From CAZNLL01 sp964573885 (GTDB lineage: Bacteria > Desulfobacterota > DSM-4660 > Desulfatiglandales > Desulfatiglandaceae): a DNA stretch of 64,000 bases. The position numbers and the translations under genes were made by a program. The notes below the pieces were generated by a model that ran no database searches, had not been told where the DNA came from, and was given only the letters and a program-made list of their open reading frames with translations. Shown here in pieces: positions 25,867 to 34,288 of this stretch; the first letter of the stretch is position 1, and every line of letters starts with the position of its first letter. The DNA lies in the NCBI GenBank assembly GCA_964573885.1, contig CAZNLL010000003.1:9778-73777 (forward strand). The letters are read 5' to 3'.

Positions 25867-27150
25867 ATGACCCAATTAGCCAAGGCCAGATCCGGTTCGG
25901 CCACACCGGAGATCAAAAACATCGCCCAAAGGGAAGGGGTTCCTGTTGACTGGCTCATCAAACAGGTTGCCAGGGGAAGGATCGTTATTCCGGCCAACCC
26001 CGGGCACAAGAAATCCACACCTTGCGGTATCGGTGAGGGGCTTCTCGTCAAAGTAAATGCCAACATCGGCACCTCCTCCGACCGTGCCATCCTTGACGAG
26101 GAATTGGCCAAGCTCAGGGTGTCGGTCCAGGCCGGGGCCGATACAGTCATGGATCTCTCCACCGGCGGCGACATAGACGCCACCCGGCGGGCCATACTCA
26201 AGGCCTCTCCGGTTCCGGTGGGGACGGTCCCCATTTACCAGTCCGTCATAGAAACGGTGGAACAAAAGAGGGGCCTTATCGATCTGACGGTGGACAAGAT
26301 ATTCGAGGTGGTGGAAAAAAATGCCCAAGACGGTGTCGACTTTATCACCGTCCACTGTGGTCTCACCAGAGCAGCCCTCGAGACCCTGAAAAAGCAGGGC
26401 CGCATCACCCATATCGTCAGCCGGGGAGGCGCCTTTTTGACCACCTGGATGCTCCATCATGACCGGGAAAATCCTCTTTACGAATACTACGAGAGACTCC
26501 TCACCATCGCCAAGAAATACGATGTCACCCTGAGCCTGGGCGACGGTCTGAGGCCGGGCTGTCTGGCCGACGCCACCGACCGCGCCCAAATCCATGAACT
26601 AATGACCCTGGGAGAACTCACCCGGCTCGCGTGGGAAGAGGATGTCCAGGTCATGATAGAAGGACCGGGTCATGTGCCTCTGGACCAAATTGAAGCCAAT
26701 GTGTTGCTCCAAAAGAAGCTCTGTCACCATGCACCCTTCTATGTCCTGGGGCCCCTGGTGACGGACATCGCTGCAGGGTACGACCATGTGGCTTGCGCTA
26801 TAGGCGGCGCCCTGGCCGGCGCTTCAGGGGCCGACTTCCTGTGCTATGTCACCCCCGCCGAACACCTCTGTCTCCCCAGGGTGGAAGATGTCCGGGAAGG
26901 GGTTGTGGTAACCAAGATCGCCGCCCACGCGGCGGATATTGCCAGGGGCAACAGGAAGGCTCTGGAAAGAGACAGGGACATGTCTCTGGCCAGGAAACAA
27001 CTGGATTGGAAGAGACAGATGGAACTGGCCATTGATCCTGAGAAGGCCAAAAGTTACCGGGAAAAGAATCTTCCCGCGGAAGACGACGTCTGTACCATGT
27101 GCGGTAAGTACTGTGCCATAAAACAGGTGCGGGAGTATTTCAAGACTTAG
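25867..27150 (+). CDS. thiC: Phosphomethylpyrimidine synthase
   Basis: This 427-residue noncanonical radical SAM enzyme converts aminoimidazole ribotide to HMP-phosphate. It is the short form without the long enterobacterial N-terminal extension. Family blocks include ANIGTSSD, DLSTGGDI, DFITVHCGLTR, SRGGAFL, LSLGDGLRPGC, VMIEGPGHVP and GPLVTDIAAGYDH. The C-terminal Fe-S motif is CTMCGKYC (C-x2-C-x4-C). It follows thiD, forming a two-gene thiamine-pyrimidine operon. It converges on mnmE with 18 bases between the genes and no terminator seen. Confidence 0.97.
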   Translation: MTQLAKARSGSATPEIKNIAQREGVPVDWLIKQVARGRIVIPANPGHKKSTPCGIGEGLLVKVNANIGTSSDRAILDEELAKLRVSVQAGADTVMDLSTGGDIDATRRAILKASPVPVGTVPIYQSVIETVEQKRGLIDLTVDKIFEVVEKNAQDGVDFITVHCGLTRAALETLKKQGRITHIVSRGGAFLTTWMLHHDRENPLYEYYERLLTIAKKYDVTLSLGDGLRPGCLADATDRAQIHELMTLGELTRLAWEEDVQVMIEGPGHVPLDQIEANVLLQKKLCHHAPFYVLGPLVTDIAAGYDHVACAIGGALAGASGADFLCYVTPAEHLCLPRVEDVREGVVVTKIAAHAADIARGNRKALERDRDMSLARKQLDWKRQMELAIDPEKAKSYREKNLPAEDDVCTMCGKYCAIKQVREYFKT

Positions 27151-27168
27151 GGCCGAGCGCCTGCCTGC

Positions 27169-28554
27169 TCACTTACCCAGGCAGAATTGACTGAATACCC
27201 TTTCCAAGACCTCGTCGGGCGCGGTTTCACCTACGATCTCACCCAGGGCGTCCAGACCGCTTTTCAGTTCCAAGGCCACGATCTCCATGGGTGCCCCTTC
27301 TCTCACCCGGGCAGCCGCGTTTCCGAAGAAATCAAAGGCCTTTGACAGGGCCTTCCTGTGTCTGAGGTTGGGGGCCACCGGGGATCCGGTCAGGTCCTTG
27401 TCGGCGCTTAGGAGGCATTCCCTGATAGCCCTCCTGAGATCTCCGAAGCCTTCGCCGGTCAAGGCCGATACCCTGACAGAAGGAAGACCCGAGAGCATCT
27501 CTTGCACCCTTATCTCTTCGAGCACCGAGGGAAGGTCAATCTTGTTGATGACCACCAAGGCCTTTTTCTCCCCACATCGGGCCAACATCCTCCGGTCTTG
27601 GTTATCGAGGGGCCTGCTCTGATCAATAAGGGCCAAGATGAAGTCCGCTTCAGAGAGTTTTTCTTCGGTCAGATCAATGCCTATTTTCTCCACCTCATCG
27701 TCCACCTCTCTGAAACCGGCCGTGTCCATCAGCCTCAGGGGCAGGCCTTCAATGGCAAGGGTGGATTCGATCACGTCCCGTGTGGTCCCCGGGACTGGGG
27801 TGACAATGGCCCGTTGCTCGTTGAGCAGACGGTTGAGAAGGCTCGATTTTCCCACATTCACCCGGCCCACAATGACGGTACTCACACCGTCCACCCACAT
27901 CCTCTTATTGTCGTGGGCCTTCAAGAGGGCTTCAACGGGCCCGGTTATCTCCGCCGCGATGCCCTCGGCCGTCTCTTCCCGCGACAGGATCCCGGACTCC
28001 TCCTCGGGGAAGTCGATGGCCACCTCCACACGGGCGAGGACATCAACCCCCTTTTGCCGGACTGCCTCAATGGCGTGTCGGAGAGATCCCTTGGTCTGCC
28101 GGGAGGCGAGTTCCAGGCCTCTGTCGGATCTGGCATTGATGAGATCGGTGACCGCCTCGGCCTGGGTGAGATCGATCCTTCCGTTCATAAAGGCCCGGAG
28201 GGTGAATTCACCGGGTCTGGCCAATCTGGCGCCTTGGTCCAGCACGACCTGAAGGATTCTGGAAAGAAGGAGGTAGCCGCTGTGGGAGTTGATTTCCACC
28301 ACGTCTTCGCGGGTGTAGGAATGGGGGGCCTTCATCAGGCAGAGGAGGACCTGGTCCACCAGCCCGCCTGAGCTGGGATCGTAGAGGTCTCCTAGATAGA
28401 GCCGATGACTCTGGAGGGCCTGGTGGCGCCTCTTGGGCATGAAGATCCTTTGGGCGATTTGGGATGAGTCGGGGCCGCTAAGACGGATGATACCGATTCC
28501 AGCCTGCCCCATGGGGGTAGCGATGGCAGCGATGGTATCCTCTTCTGAGGACAT
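27169..28554 (-). CDS. mnmE: tRNA modification GTPase MnmE (TrmE)
   Basis: This 461-residue GTPase works with MnmG to make the carboxymethylaminomethyl group on U34 of certain tRNAs. The N-terminal folate-binding domain begins DTIAAIATPMGQAGIGIIRLSG. The G domain has GRVNVGKSSLLN (about 226-237), TPVPGTTRDV, DTAGFRE and NKID. The C-terminus is CLGK, the usual catalytic Cys ending. ATG 28554 (MSSEEDTIA) fits the family; GTG 28575 would add seven residues. It is the distal gene of the rpmH cluster. Confidence 0.96.
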   Translation of the reverse strand: MSSEEDTIAAIATPMGQAGIGIIRLSGPDSSQIAQRIFMPKRRHQALQSHRLYLGDLYDPSSGGLVDQVLLCLMKAPHSYTREDVVEINSHSGYLLLSRILQVVLDQGARLARPGEFTLRAFMNGRIDLTQAEAVTDLINARSDRGLELASRQTKGSLRHAIEAVRQKGVDVLARVEVAIDFPEEESGILSREETAEGIAAEITGPVEALLKAHDNKRMWVDGVSTVIVGRVNVGKSSLLNRLLNEQRAIVTPVPGTTRDVIESTLAIEGLPLRLMDTAGFREVDDEVEKIGIDLTEEKLSEADFILALIDQSRPLDNQDRRMLARCGEKKALVVINKIDLPSVLEEIRVQEMLSGLPSVRVSALTGEGFGDLRRAIRECLLSADKDLTGSPVAPNLRHRKALSKAFDFFGNAAARVREGAPMEIVALELKSGLDALGEIVGETAPDEVLERVFSQFCLGK

Positions 28555-28641
28555 GTCTCTCGGAAACCGGATCACAGGGCCAAAGAACCTCTGTCCTGAG
28601 ATGGGACGCCCTGAACCCCTCCCCCTCAGGCAGGAATGGGG

Positions 28642-29295
28642 TCATGATTTCTTGGGAAAAATAACCACCTTTTTCAACACCCCTTCGCCCCGGCTTTTCG
28701 TGTCCAAATCCGAATCGTCCCTGAGGGCAAGGTGGACGATTCTCCTGTCGTGGGGGTTCAATAGATTGGTGGCCACCGGCTTTCCGATCCTCTTCCCCTT
28801 ATCGCCCATCTTCAAGGCCATTTGGATCAGATAATCTCGCCTTCTCTGGCGGTAATTCTCGGAATCGACGACAACCTGGGTCCGCTTCTCGAGGTTCTTA
28901 TTGACGATCCTGTTCACAATAAATTGGAGGGCATCCAGGGTCCGGCCCTTCCTTCCGATCAAAAGACCCGACTTGTCGCCCTGGATGTTGAGCCATATGG
29001 TTCCGTCGGTCTGTTCTCCGCTCACTGTGGTCCCTTCCATGGGGATGAGGGCCAGGATCTTCTCCAAAGCCTCCTTGGCAATGGCCAGACCATTTTGTTC
29101 CTCCTCCGGTTCCGGTTCCTCGATAGCCGTCCTGACCCTGACCCTGGCTTTCCTGCTGCCTACCAGCCCGAAAATCCCGGCTGAGCCGGGCTCAATGATT
29201 TCAATGTCAAGCTCATCTTTGCTGACCTTTAGTTCGCGGCATGCGTTTTCAACGGCTTCCTCAGTGGTTTTTCCCTCAAATTCAAAAGTTTCCAT
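28642..29295 (-). CDS. jag: Jag/KhpB-like RNA-binding protein
   Basis: This 217-residue protein has a Jag N-terminal domain (METFEFEGKTTEEAVENAC, with the IEPGSAGIFGLVGSRKARV turn, 1-55), an acidic linker (EEPEPEEEQ), a KH domain with the GRKGRTLDALQ loop (about 105-150) and an R3H domain (RRRDYLIQMALKM, PHDRRIVHLAL, about 155-205). Such proteins bind RNA and sit beside yidC in many genomes. It is 16 bases downstream of yidC in the same operon. Confidence 0.93.
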   Translation of the reverse strand: METFEFEGKTTEEAVENACRELKVSKDELDIEIIEPGSAGIFGLVGSRKARVRVRTAIEEPEPEEEQNGLAIAKEALEKILALIPMEGTTVSGEQTDGTIWLNIQGDKSGLLIGRKGRTLDALQFIVNRIVNKNLEKRTQVVVDSENYRQRRRDYLIQMALKMGDKGKRIGKPVATNLLNPHDRRIVHLALRDDSDLDTKSRGEGVLKKVVIFPKKS

Positions 29296-29311
29296 GGTGT
29301 TCCTCCAAATA

Positions 29312-30985
29312 TTATGCCGGGCTTTTATGTATACGATACTGCTGGCCTATGGATAGGATGTTGTTCACTAACCAGTAAAGGACCAAGCCTGAAGGAAAAT
29401 TAATAAACAAGAAGGTGAAGATAATGGGCAAAAACATCATGATCTTTGCCTGGGTCGGATCCCCCGGTGTGGGGGTCATCTTCTGCTGGATAAACATGGA
29501 GGCACCCATCAAAAGGGTGAGCACCGGGATCCCTGATGGCGGCGCCATAAAGGGGATCTTAAAAGGGAAGTGAAAAAGGCGATCAGGCGCTGAAAGGTCG
29601 TTTATCCAGAGCATGAAGGGGGCATGTCTCAATTCAATGGCATTTCCCAAGATCCTAAAAAGGGCGAAAAAGACCGGTATCTGGATGATCATTGGGAGAC
29701 ACCCGCCCATGGGGTTCACCTTGTAGGTCTTGTACAAGGCCATCATCTCCTTGTTCATTTGTTCCTTGTTATTTTTGTATTTCTCCCTGATCTTGGCCAG
29801 CCTGGGTTGCAATTTTTGCATCTCTTTCATAGACTTATAGCTCTTATGGGTGAGCGGCCAGAAGAGAATTTTCACCAGAATGGTCAGCAGGATAATAGAA
29901 ACCCCAAAGTTATGGATATACTGGTTGAAAAAATGCAGGACATACAGGAGGGGCTTGGCAATAATATCGGTCCAGCCAAAATCAACGGCCTTGTCCAGTT
30001 TCTTCCCAAAATCCTTCAGGATGTCCAAATCACGAGGCCCGAAATACAGGGTATAGGCAGAGGAGGTCTGCTCAGAAGGGCCGATTGAAAGGGACGGGGC
30101 ACTGTAAGAGCCTTCAAGCAATCCGGAGGCAAGCCGCTCTCCTTTGAAAGTCCCCTTGGAATGGCCTTCAGGGACCACTGCGGAGATGAAATAATCGTCC
30201 TCATAGGCCACCCAGTCGATGTCTCCGGTAAAGGTCTTTTCCTCGGAGGCCTTCTTGAGTTTCACCTCCTCCAACTCATCATTCATCAGAAGCACGAGGC
30301 CCACGTAAGAATAATAGCTGGATTTTTCCTCCGGAGGCACGGCCCTTAGGGTGGCTTCAAAGGCGCCTTGGGCCGTTTGCTCGGAGCCGTTGGCAACGCC
30401 GACCTCCAGATCGATTCTGTACCGGTCCGGGTAAAAACGAAAGACCTTTTGGACGGAAAGCCCGTCCTCTGTCCTCTGCCGAAAGACCAGTTCCCGGGGA
30501 GAGGATTCCGGCCCCAGCCGGATCGCCTTTTCATCCACCTCATAGACGGCCTTTGGATTTCCGCCCAACCCTTTTGGGGACTGAAACCCCACAGACAGAA
30601 AATCACCCATGCCTTGTTCCAGTCCCACCATTTCGATGGGAGGAGAATCAGGGTCCGTACTCTGGCGATATTTCTTGAGCTTGAAACTCTTTATTGTAGG
30701 CCCCACATTGCCAAAAACCGCCCTGTAAAGGGGGGTTTCAACTTTAACCTCCCTCTCAGAAACCGCTAGGCCCGCCTCGGGCTTGCGTCCCTCTTGTGTC
30801 GGTGTTTGGGGTGGAGGCGAAACCGCGGGGGCCTTCGGGACCTCCACGACCCTCCTCTCCTGCCCTATTTCAGCCGGTTCTCCTTCTTTTCGGGTAGCCT
30901 GCTCCTCATTTTGACTAAAAAAGAAAGACCACAGGAGAAGCACCACAAAAGATAAGACAAAAGCCAGTATTGTTTTCGCATCCAT
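29312..30985 (-). CDS. yidC: Membrane protein insertase YidC
   Basis: This 557-residue insertase is of Gram-negative type: an uncleaved N-terminal TM (ILAFVLSFVVLLLWSFFF, 5-22), a large periplasmic beta domain (about 55-340) and five C-terminal TM helices. The latter include YNKQYIHNFGVSI-like NQYIHNFGVSIILLTILVK, the Lys-rich cytoplasmic loop KEMQKLQPRLAKIREKYK and GCLPMIIQIPVFFALFRIL. ATG 30985 has a plausible upstream site. It is preceded by yidD (92 bases) and followed by jag. Confidence 0.95.
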   Translation of the reverse strand: MDAKTILAFVLSFVVLLLWSFFFSQNEEQATRKEGEPAEIGQERRVVEVPKAPAVSPPPQTPTQEGRKPEAGLAVSEREVKVETPLYRAVFGNVGPTIKSFKLKKYRQSTDPDSPPIEMVGLEQGMGDFLSVGFQSPKGLGGNPKAVYEVDEKAIRLGPESSPRELVFRQRTEDGLSVQKVFRFYPDRYRIDLEVGVANGSEQTAQGAFEATLRAVPPEEKSSYYSYVGLVLLMNDELEEVKLKKASEEKTFTGDIDWVAYEDDYFISAVVPEGHSKGTFKGERLASGLLEGSYSAPSLSIGPSEQTSSAYTLYFGPRDLDILKDFGKKLDKAVDFGWTDIIAKPLLYVLHFFNQYIHNFGVSIILLTILVKILFWPLTHKSYKSMKEMQKLQPRLAKIREKYKNNKEQMNKEMMALYKTYKVNPMGGCLPMIIQIPVFFALFRILGNAIELRHAPFMLWINDLSAPDRLFHFPFKIPFMAPPSGIPVLTLLMGASMFIQQKMTPTPGDPTQAKIMMFLPIIFTFLFINFPSGLVLYWLVNNILSIGQQYRIHKSPA

Positions 30986-31077
30986 TTAAGTTATCCGGTC
31001 CTCATTATCACCGCTCCCTTGATGGCCAAGAAACTGCACAGAAACTCAAGGGACAAGGGCCATCGGGTATCAATGGA

Positions 31078-31296
31078 CTATTGGAGGGGGTCATAGCCGC
31101 CCGAATGAAAGGGATGGCACTTGAGAAGTCTGACCAGTGCAAGCCCTCCCCCTTTGATGATCCCGTACTTCTCAAAGGCCTGGCGGGCATAAATTGAGCA
31201 GGTGGGGTAGAAACGGCAGGAAGGAGGCAGAAAAGGGGAAATGAGTTTTTGATATAAGGCTATCAGGGTAGTGGGAATGTACCTAAGCCTCCACAC
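31078..31296 (-). CDS. yidD: Membrane protein insertion efficiency factor YidD
   Basis: The GTG at 31294-31296, with AAAGG four bases upstream, gives a 72-residue protein of typical size. The signature is YQKLISPFLPPSCRFYPTCS, then YARQAFEKYG and KCHPFHSGGYDPL. It has one amphipathic membrane-associated helix. The start overlaps the end of rnpA by 14 bases, the usual arrangement in this cluster. The frame back to 31392 only reads the antisense-free tail of rnpA in another phase. Confidence 0.93.
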   Translation of the reverse strand: MWRLRYIPTTLIALYQKLISPFLPPSCRFYPTCSIYARQAFEKYGIIKGGGLALVRLLKCHPFHSGGYDPLQ

Positions 31297-31639
31297 GAAA
31301 CCTTTCGTTAAAGAGGACTTTGCCAAGTTCTTTCGTGACCTTTTCGAGGTCCATGTAGCTGGCATCCTTTTTTGCGACGATAACAATATCATGTCCCGGG
31401 GGCAGATCTTGCCGGTTCAGTCTGAAGAATTCCCTGATGAGCCGTTTGACTCTGTTCCTTTTCACCGCATTCCCTGTCCTTCTACCAACAGCAACCCCCA
31501 ATCTCGCAATGCCCAGTCCGTTCTGTTTGAGAATGACAGTAAAATGTCTTGTGTAATGCCGTTCACCCGACCGATTTAGATTGACAAAAGCCGATCTGTT
31601 TAATAGTCTTAATAACTTTGGGAACGAGAAGGATCCCAT
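31283..31639 (-). CDS. rnpA: Ribonuclease P protein component
   Basis: This 118-residue basic protein helps RNase P RNA cleave tRNA 5' leaders. The RNA-binding signature is GRRTGNAVKRNRVKRLIREFF, preceded by the family pattern with F-x-LNRSGERHYTRHF and followed by DIVIVAKKDAS. ATG 31639 lies 26 bases after the rpmH stop. It belongs to the rpmH-rnpA-yidD-yidC-jag-mnmE transcription unit. Confidence 0.96.
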   Translation of the reverse strand: MGSFSFPKLLRLLNRSAFVNLNRSGERHYTRHFTVILKQNGLGIARLGVAVGRRTGNAVKRNRVKRLIREFFRLNRQDLPPGHDIVIVAKKDASYMDLEKVTKELGKVLFNERFRVEA

Positions 31640-31665
31640 GAAATTATGAAGGAGATCAGCCGCAC

Positions 31666-31812
31666 TCAGAGGGCATGTTTAACCGATAGTCGCTTCCGCC
31701 CTTTCGCCCTTCTCCGCTTCAAGACATTGATGCCACCTTTTGTTTGCATTCTGGCCCGGAACCCATGGGTCCGCGCCCGTTTAATATTGCTGGGTTGATA
31801 GGTTCGCTTCAT
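31666..31812 (-). CDS. rpmH: 50S ribosomal protein L34
   Basis: The 48-residue protein begins MKRTYQPSNIKRARTHGFR and ends KGRKRLSVKHAL, a clear L34; it is a few residues longer than the usual 44-46. ATG 31810-31812 is preceded by AAGGA about 9 bases upstream. It is the promoter-proximal gene of the cluster, a position that in many bacteria lies near the replication origin. Confidence 0.98.
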   Translation of the reverse strand: MKRTYQPSNIKRARTHGFRARMQTKGGINVLKRRRAKGRKRLSVKHAL

Positions 31813-31852
31813 GGCAATAATATCCTTCTGGCTTGAATTTACGCAAATTTTT

Positions 31853-31881
31853 ATGTAATCACGCAGGGAAAAAATTGTCAA
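31853..31881 (-). promoter_or_regulatory. Promoter of the rpmH-rnpA-yidD-yidC-jag-mnmE operon
   Basis: Minus-strand TTGACA (31876-31881) is a perfect -35 box. The -10 is TTACAT (31853-31858) after a 17-base spacer, with a TG one base upstream (extended -10). It sits 41 bases from the rpmH start. A 7-bp perfect palindrome AATTGTC-AAG-GACAATT (31873-31889) overlaps the -35 box and could be an operator. Confidence 0.6.
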
Positions 31882-32009
31882 GGACAATTACGCGTTTCGT
31901 AACACTTTAGGTGTTTCCAGTGCTTTTGAGGATCATGACCTCCTTTCTGGTGTGACTGACGGGAAGGCTTCGTCTTTTCTTTGCCTTCGCTTCGCTCGGC
32001 GCAGGCCCA

Positions 32010-32024
32010 CGCCCTTCGGGGCGG
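32010..32024 (+). repeat. GC-rich UUCG-loop hairpin
   Basis: CGCCC-TTCG-GGGCG forms a five-base-pair stem capped by the very stable UUCG tetraloop, inside the GC-rich core of the inverted repeat. No T-run follows, so it is not a Rho-independent terminator. It may belong to a structured transcript. Confidence 0.5.
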
Positions 32025-32142
32025 GTTCCCGGTTTCAAGGTTTATCCATGGGGGAAACCCCTGGCCCCGAGCGAGAGCGAGGGGAACAGCGGGAGGGCCT
32101 CCGGCTCGTAGAGCCTACGGCTCGGAGAGGGCAAAACTCCCC

Positions 32143-32151
32143 TGTGGATAA
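32143..32151 (-). promoter_or_regulatory. Perfect DnaA box
   Basis: The plus strand reads TGTGGATAA, the reverse complement of the consensus TTATCCACA. A near match (TTATCCATG, 7 of 9) lies at 32042-32050. One perfect box is too few to call an origin, but the place next to rpmH and an AT-rich stretch makes it worth noting. Confidence 0.5.
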
Positions 32152-32258
32152 GCCTTAGAAAAGACCAGCCTGGGAGGTTCGGAACAAAAGAAAGGAGGTC
32201 ATGATCCGGTTTCATAGAGCTAAAATGATACCGCTTTTCTTATTAGCGTATTTTCTGT

Positions 32259-32285
32259 TTGATAAATTCATGGACTTCGTATAAT
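32259..32285 (+). promoter_or_regulatory. Promoter of the mreBCD-mrdA-rodA operon
   Basis: A perfect -10 box TATAAT (32280-32285) is preceded by TTGATA (32259-32264), a five-of-six -35 box, with a short 15-base spacer. Transcription would begin near 32292, about 39 bases before the mreB ATG. Confidence 0.5.
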
Positions 32286-32330
32286 TGAAAAAACTCTCGG
32301 CAGCCCTATTAACCAGACGAGGAGACGACC

Positions 32331-33365
32331 ATGCTTCTTGATCCCATTTTGGGCATATTCTCCAATGACTTGGCCATCGACCTGGGAACCGCTAATACTT
32401 TGGTCTACATGAAAGGCAAGGGAATCGTCTTGAGCGAGCCCTCCGTGGTGGCCGTAAGAAAGGATGGAAAGGGAGCCAACAAGGTACTGGCTGTAGGCAG
32501 AGAGGCCAAAATGATGCTGGGACGCACCCCTGGCAACATCGTGGCCATTCGTCCCATGAAGGACGGCGTCATCGCCGACTTCGAGATCACGGAAGCCATG
32601 TTGCGCCACTTCATAAGAAAAGTGCATAACAGGAGAACGCTGGTAAGGCCCCGCATCATCATATGCGTCCCCAGTGGAATCACCCAGGTCGAAATGAGGG
32701 CCGTCCGGGAATCGGCCGAATCCGCCGGGGCCCGGGAGGTCTTTCTCATTGAGGAGCCCATGGCGGCCGCAATAGGTGCAGGCCTGCCTATCACCGAGCC
32801 CACAAGCAATATGGTGGTGGACATTGGAGGCGGAACCACGGAGGTGGCCGTTATCTCCCTTGCAGGAATCGTGTATAGCAAGTCGGTTCGTGTAGGCGGG
32901 GACAAAATGGACGAAGCCATCTTGCAACATATTAAACGAAAGTATAATCTCCTCATAGGCATCGGCACCGCAGAAGTGATTAAGACCACCGTGGGCAACG
33001 CCTTCCCCAGCGATGATATTGAAACCATTGAGGTGAAAGGCCGGGACCTGGTCACCGGAATTCCGAAAATCCTGACCATTGATTCAGAAGAGATCAGGAA
33101 GGCCATCTCCGAACAGGTGGAAACCATCGTTGAAACGGTGCGTATCGCCCTGGAGCAGACCCCTCCGGAATTGGCTGCCGACATCGTGGATACAGGCATT
33201 GTGTTAACCGGAGGCGGGTCCTTACTCAAGAACCTCGATCTCCTCTTGAGAGAGGAGACGAAACTCCCCATCACCATCACTGAAGACCCCCTTGCCACCG
33301 TGGCTGTGGGTTCCGGTAAGGCCCTGGATAACCTCTCCATCCTGAGAGAGGTTACCATCAAGTAA
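32331..33365 (+). CDS. mreB: Rod shape-determining actin-like protein MreB
   Basis: This 344-residue actin homologue polymerises on the inner membrane face and guides the elongasome. The phosphate-1 motif is AIDLGTANTLVY, the phosphate-2 motif is VVDIGGGTTEVAVIS and the adenosine motif is GIVLTGGGSLLKNLD. The first residues (MLLDPILGIFSNDLA) include a short amphipathic membrane helix. ATG 32331 has GAGGAG about 6-8 bases upstream. It is first in the cell-shape operon. Confidence 0.98.
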   Translation: MLLDPILGIFSNDLAIDLGTANTLVYMKGKGIVLSEPSVVAVRKDGKGANKVLAVGREAKMMLGRTPGNIVAIRPMKDGVIADFEITEAMLRHFIRKVHNRRTLVRPRIIICVPSGITQVEMRAVRESAESAGAREVFLIEEPMAAAIGAGLPITEPTSNMVVDIGGGTTEVAVISLAGIVYSKSVRVGGDKMDEAILQHIKRKYNLLIGIGTAEVIKTTVGNAFPSDDIETIEVKGRDLVTGIPKILTIDSEEIRKAISEQVETIVETVRIALEQTPPELAADIVDTGIVLTGGGSLLKNLDLLLREETKLPITITEDPLATVAVGSGKALDNLSILREVTIK

Positions 33366-33425
33366 AGGCCCTTCTTTCTCACCAACCCATGGGCGCCCGC
33401 TGAAAGGGAGCGAAGTTGGCCATTG

Positions 33426-34268
33426 ATGGGTATAATAGGATCACGGAAATTTTGGATATGGATCTTTCTCATCGCCGTTGTCCTGTTCCTCCTCTCCTCT
33501 AATTCGGGCCAAAGATCCACCTGGAACCCCGCCGAGCGATTCATCATAGAAATCACAGCCCCCTTACAGAAATTCCTCAAGAATACCATAAAGGCTGTAG
33601 AGGATTTCTGGCTTGATTATTTTTACCTGGTCAACGTCCGTCAGGAGAACAGGGCATTAAAACGGGAAATCGACGCCTTGAGGCTAGAGAACAGCCGGTA
33701 CCGGGAAATACTGGCCACCCATGACAGACTCCAGGAGCTCCTTCACTTTAAACAGGCCATACACATGCCGGCTCTGGCCGCTCAGGTCATAGCCCGGGAC
33801 CCCACTGGATGGTTCAAGTCCATTGTCATTGACAAGGGACTCGAGTCAGGTCTCAAGCTGAACATGCCCGTGGTCAATGCCAGTGGCGTGGTGGGAAGGA
33901 TCGTTTCCGTGTCCAGGAATTACGCCAAGGTGTTGTTGGTTATCGACCAGAACAGCGCCGTTGATTGCCTGATTCAGAGTTCTCGGGACAGGGGCATGGT
34001 AAAGGGACTCTCTGCCGAGACCTGCACCCTGGAGTATGTCTCCAAATCCAGCACGGTGACCGTGGGAGACATGATCGTCACCTCCGGACTGGGCGGCGTA
34101 TTTCCTAAGGGCCTGCCTGTGGGTAAAGTGGTGAAAGCTAAGGAAGTGAGGGGAGAGCTTTTTAAAGACATAGAGATAACCCCGGCTGTGGATTTCTCCA
34201 AACTGGAAGAGGTTCTGGTCATTACGGAGGAAAAGGCGTCATCAAGGGATCAAGCAGAACAGAAATAG
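33426..34268 (+). CDS. mreC: Rod shape-determining protein MreC
   Basis: This 280-residue protein has one N-terminal TM (KFWIWIFLIAVVLFLLSS, about 8-26), a periplasmic coiled coil (NVRQENRALKREIDALRLEN, about 70-100) and the beta-barrel pair with VIARDPTGWFKSIVIDKG, VVNASGVVGRIVSVS and MIVTSGLGGVFPKGLPVG. It links MreB filaments to PBP2. The start is ATG 33426, with TTG 33423 directly before it. Confidence 0.95.
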   Translation: MGIIGSRKFWIWIFLIAVVLFLLSSNSGQRSTWNPAERFIIEITAPLQKFLKNTIKAVEDFWLDYFYLVNVRQENRALKREIDALRLENSRYREILATHDRLQELLHFKQAIHMPALAAQVIARDPTGWFKSIVIDKGLESGLKLNMPVVNASGVVGRIVSVSRNYAKVLLVIDQNSAVDCLIQSSRDRGMVKGLSAETCTLEYVSKSSTVTVGDMIVTSGLGGVFPKGLPVGKVVKAKEVRGELFKDIEITPAVDFSKLEEVLVITEEKASSRDQAEQK

Positions 34269-34288
34269 GCTTCTACTACCTTTCATGG

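Larger units (their letters stand above)
31930..32207. repeat. 19-bp perfect inverted repeat flanking a 240-bp GC-rich core
   Basis: GGATCATGACCTCCTTTCT at 31930-31948 is the exact reverse complement of 32189-32207. Inside the arms weaker pairing continues: both sides, read inward, have GGCT followed within a few bases by GTCTTTTCT. Between the arms lie 240 bases of GC-rich DNA. It could be a decayed mini-transposon, a cruciform-forming element or paired regulatory sites; no target-site duplication was found. Confidence 0.75.
31813..32330. other. Divergent intergenic region between rpmH and mreB (possible origin-type region)
   Basis: These 518 bases contain no credible gene. In order they hold the rpmH promoter, one arm of an inverted repeat, a GC-rich core with a UUCG hairpin, a perfect DnaA box, the second repeat arm, an AT-rich stretch (about 32210-32300) and the mreB promoter. 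dnaA and dnaN are not beside it. The segment does not resemble RNase P RNA, SRP RNA or tmRNA in the landmarks I know. Confidence 0.55.

Noticed and set aside
31813..32330. RNase P RNA, SRP RNA or tmRNA in the rpmH-mreB gap
   Set aside because: None of their conserved sequence landmarks is present.
32405..33589. 394-codon open frame on the minus strand
   Set aside because: It is antisense to mreB and the start of mreC, with Met/Ser/Thr-rich low-complexity content typical of shadows.
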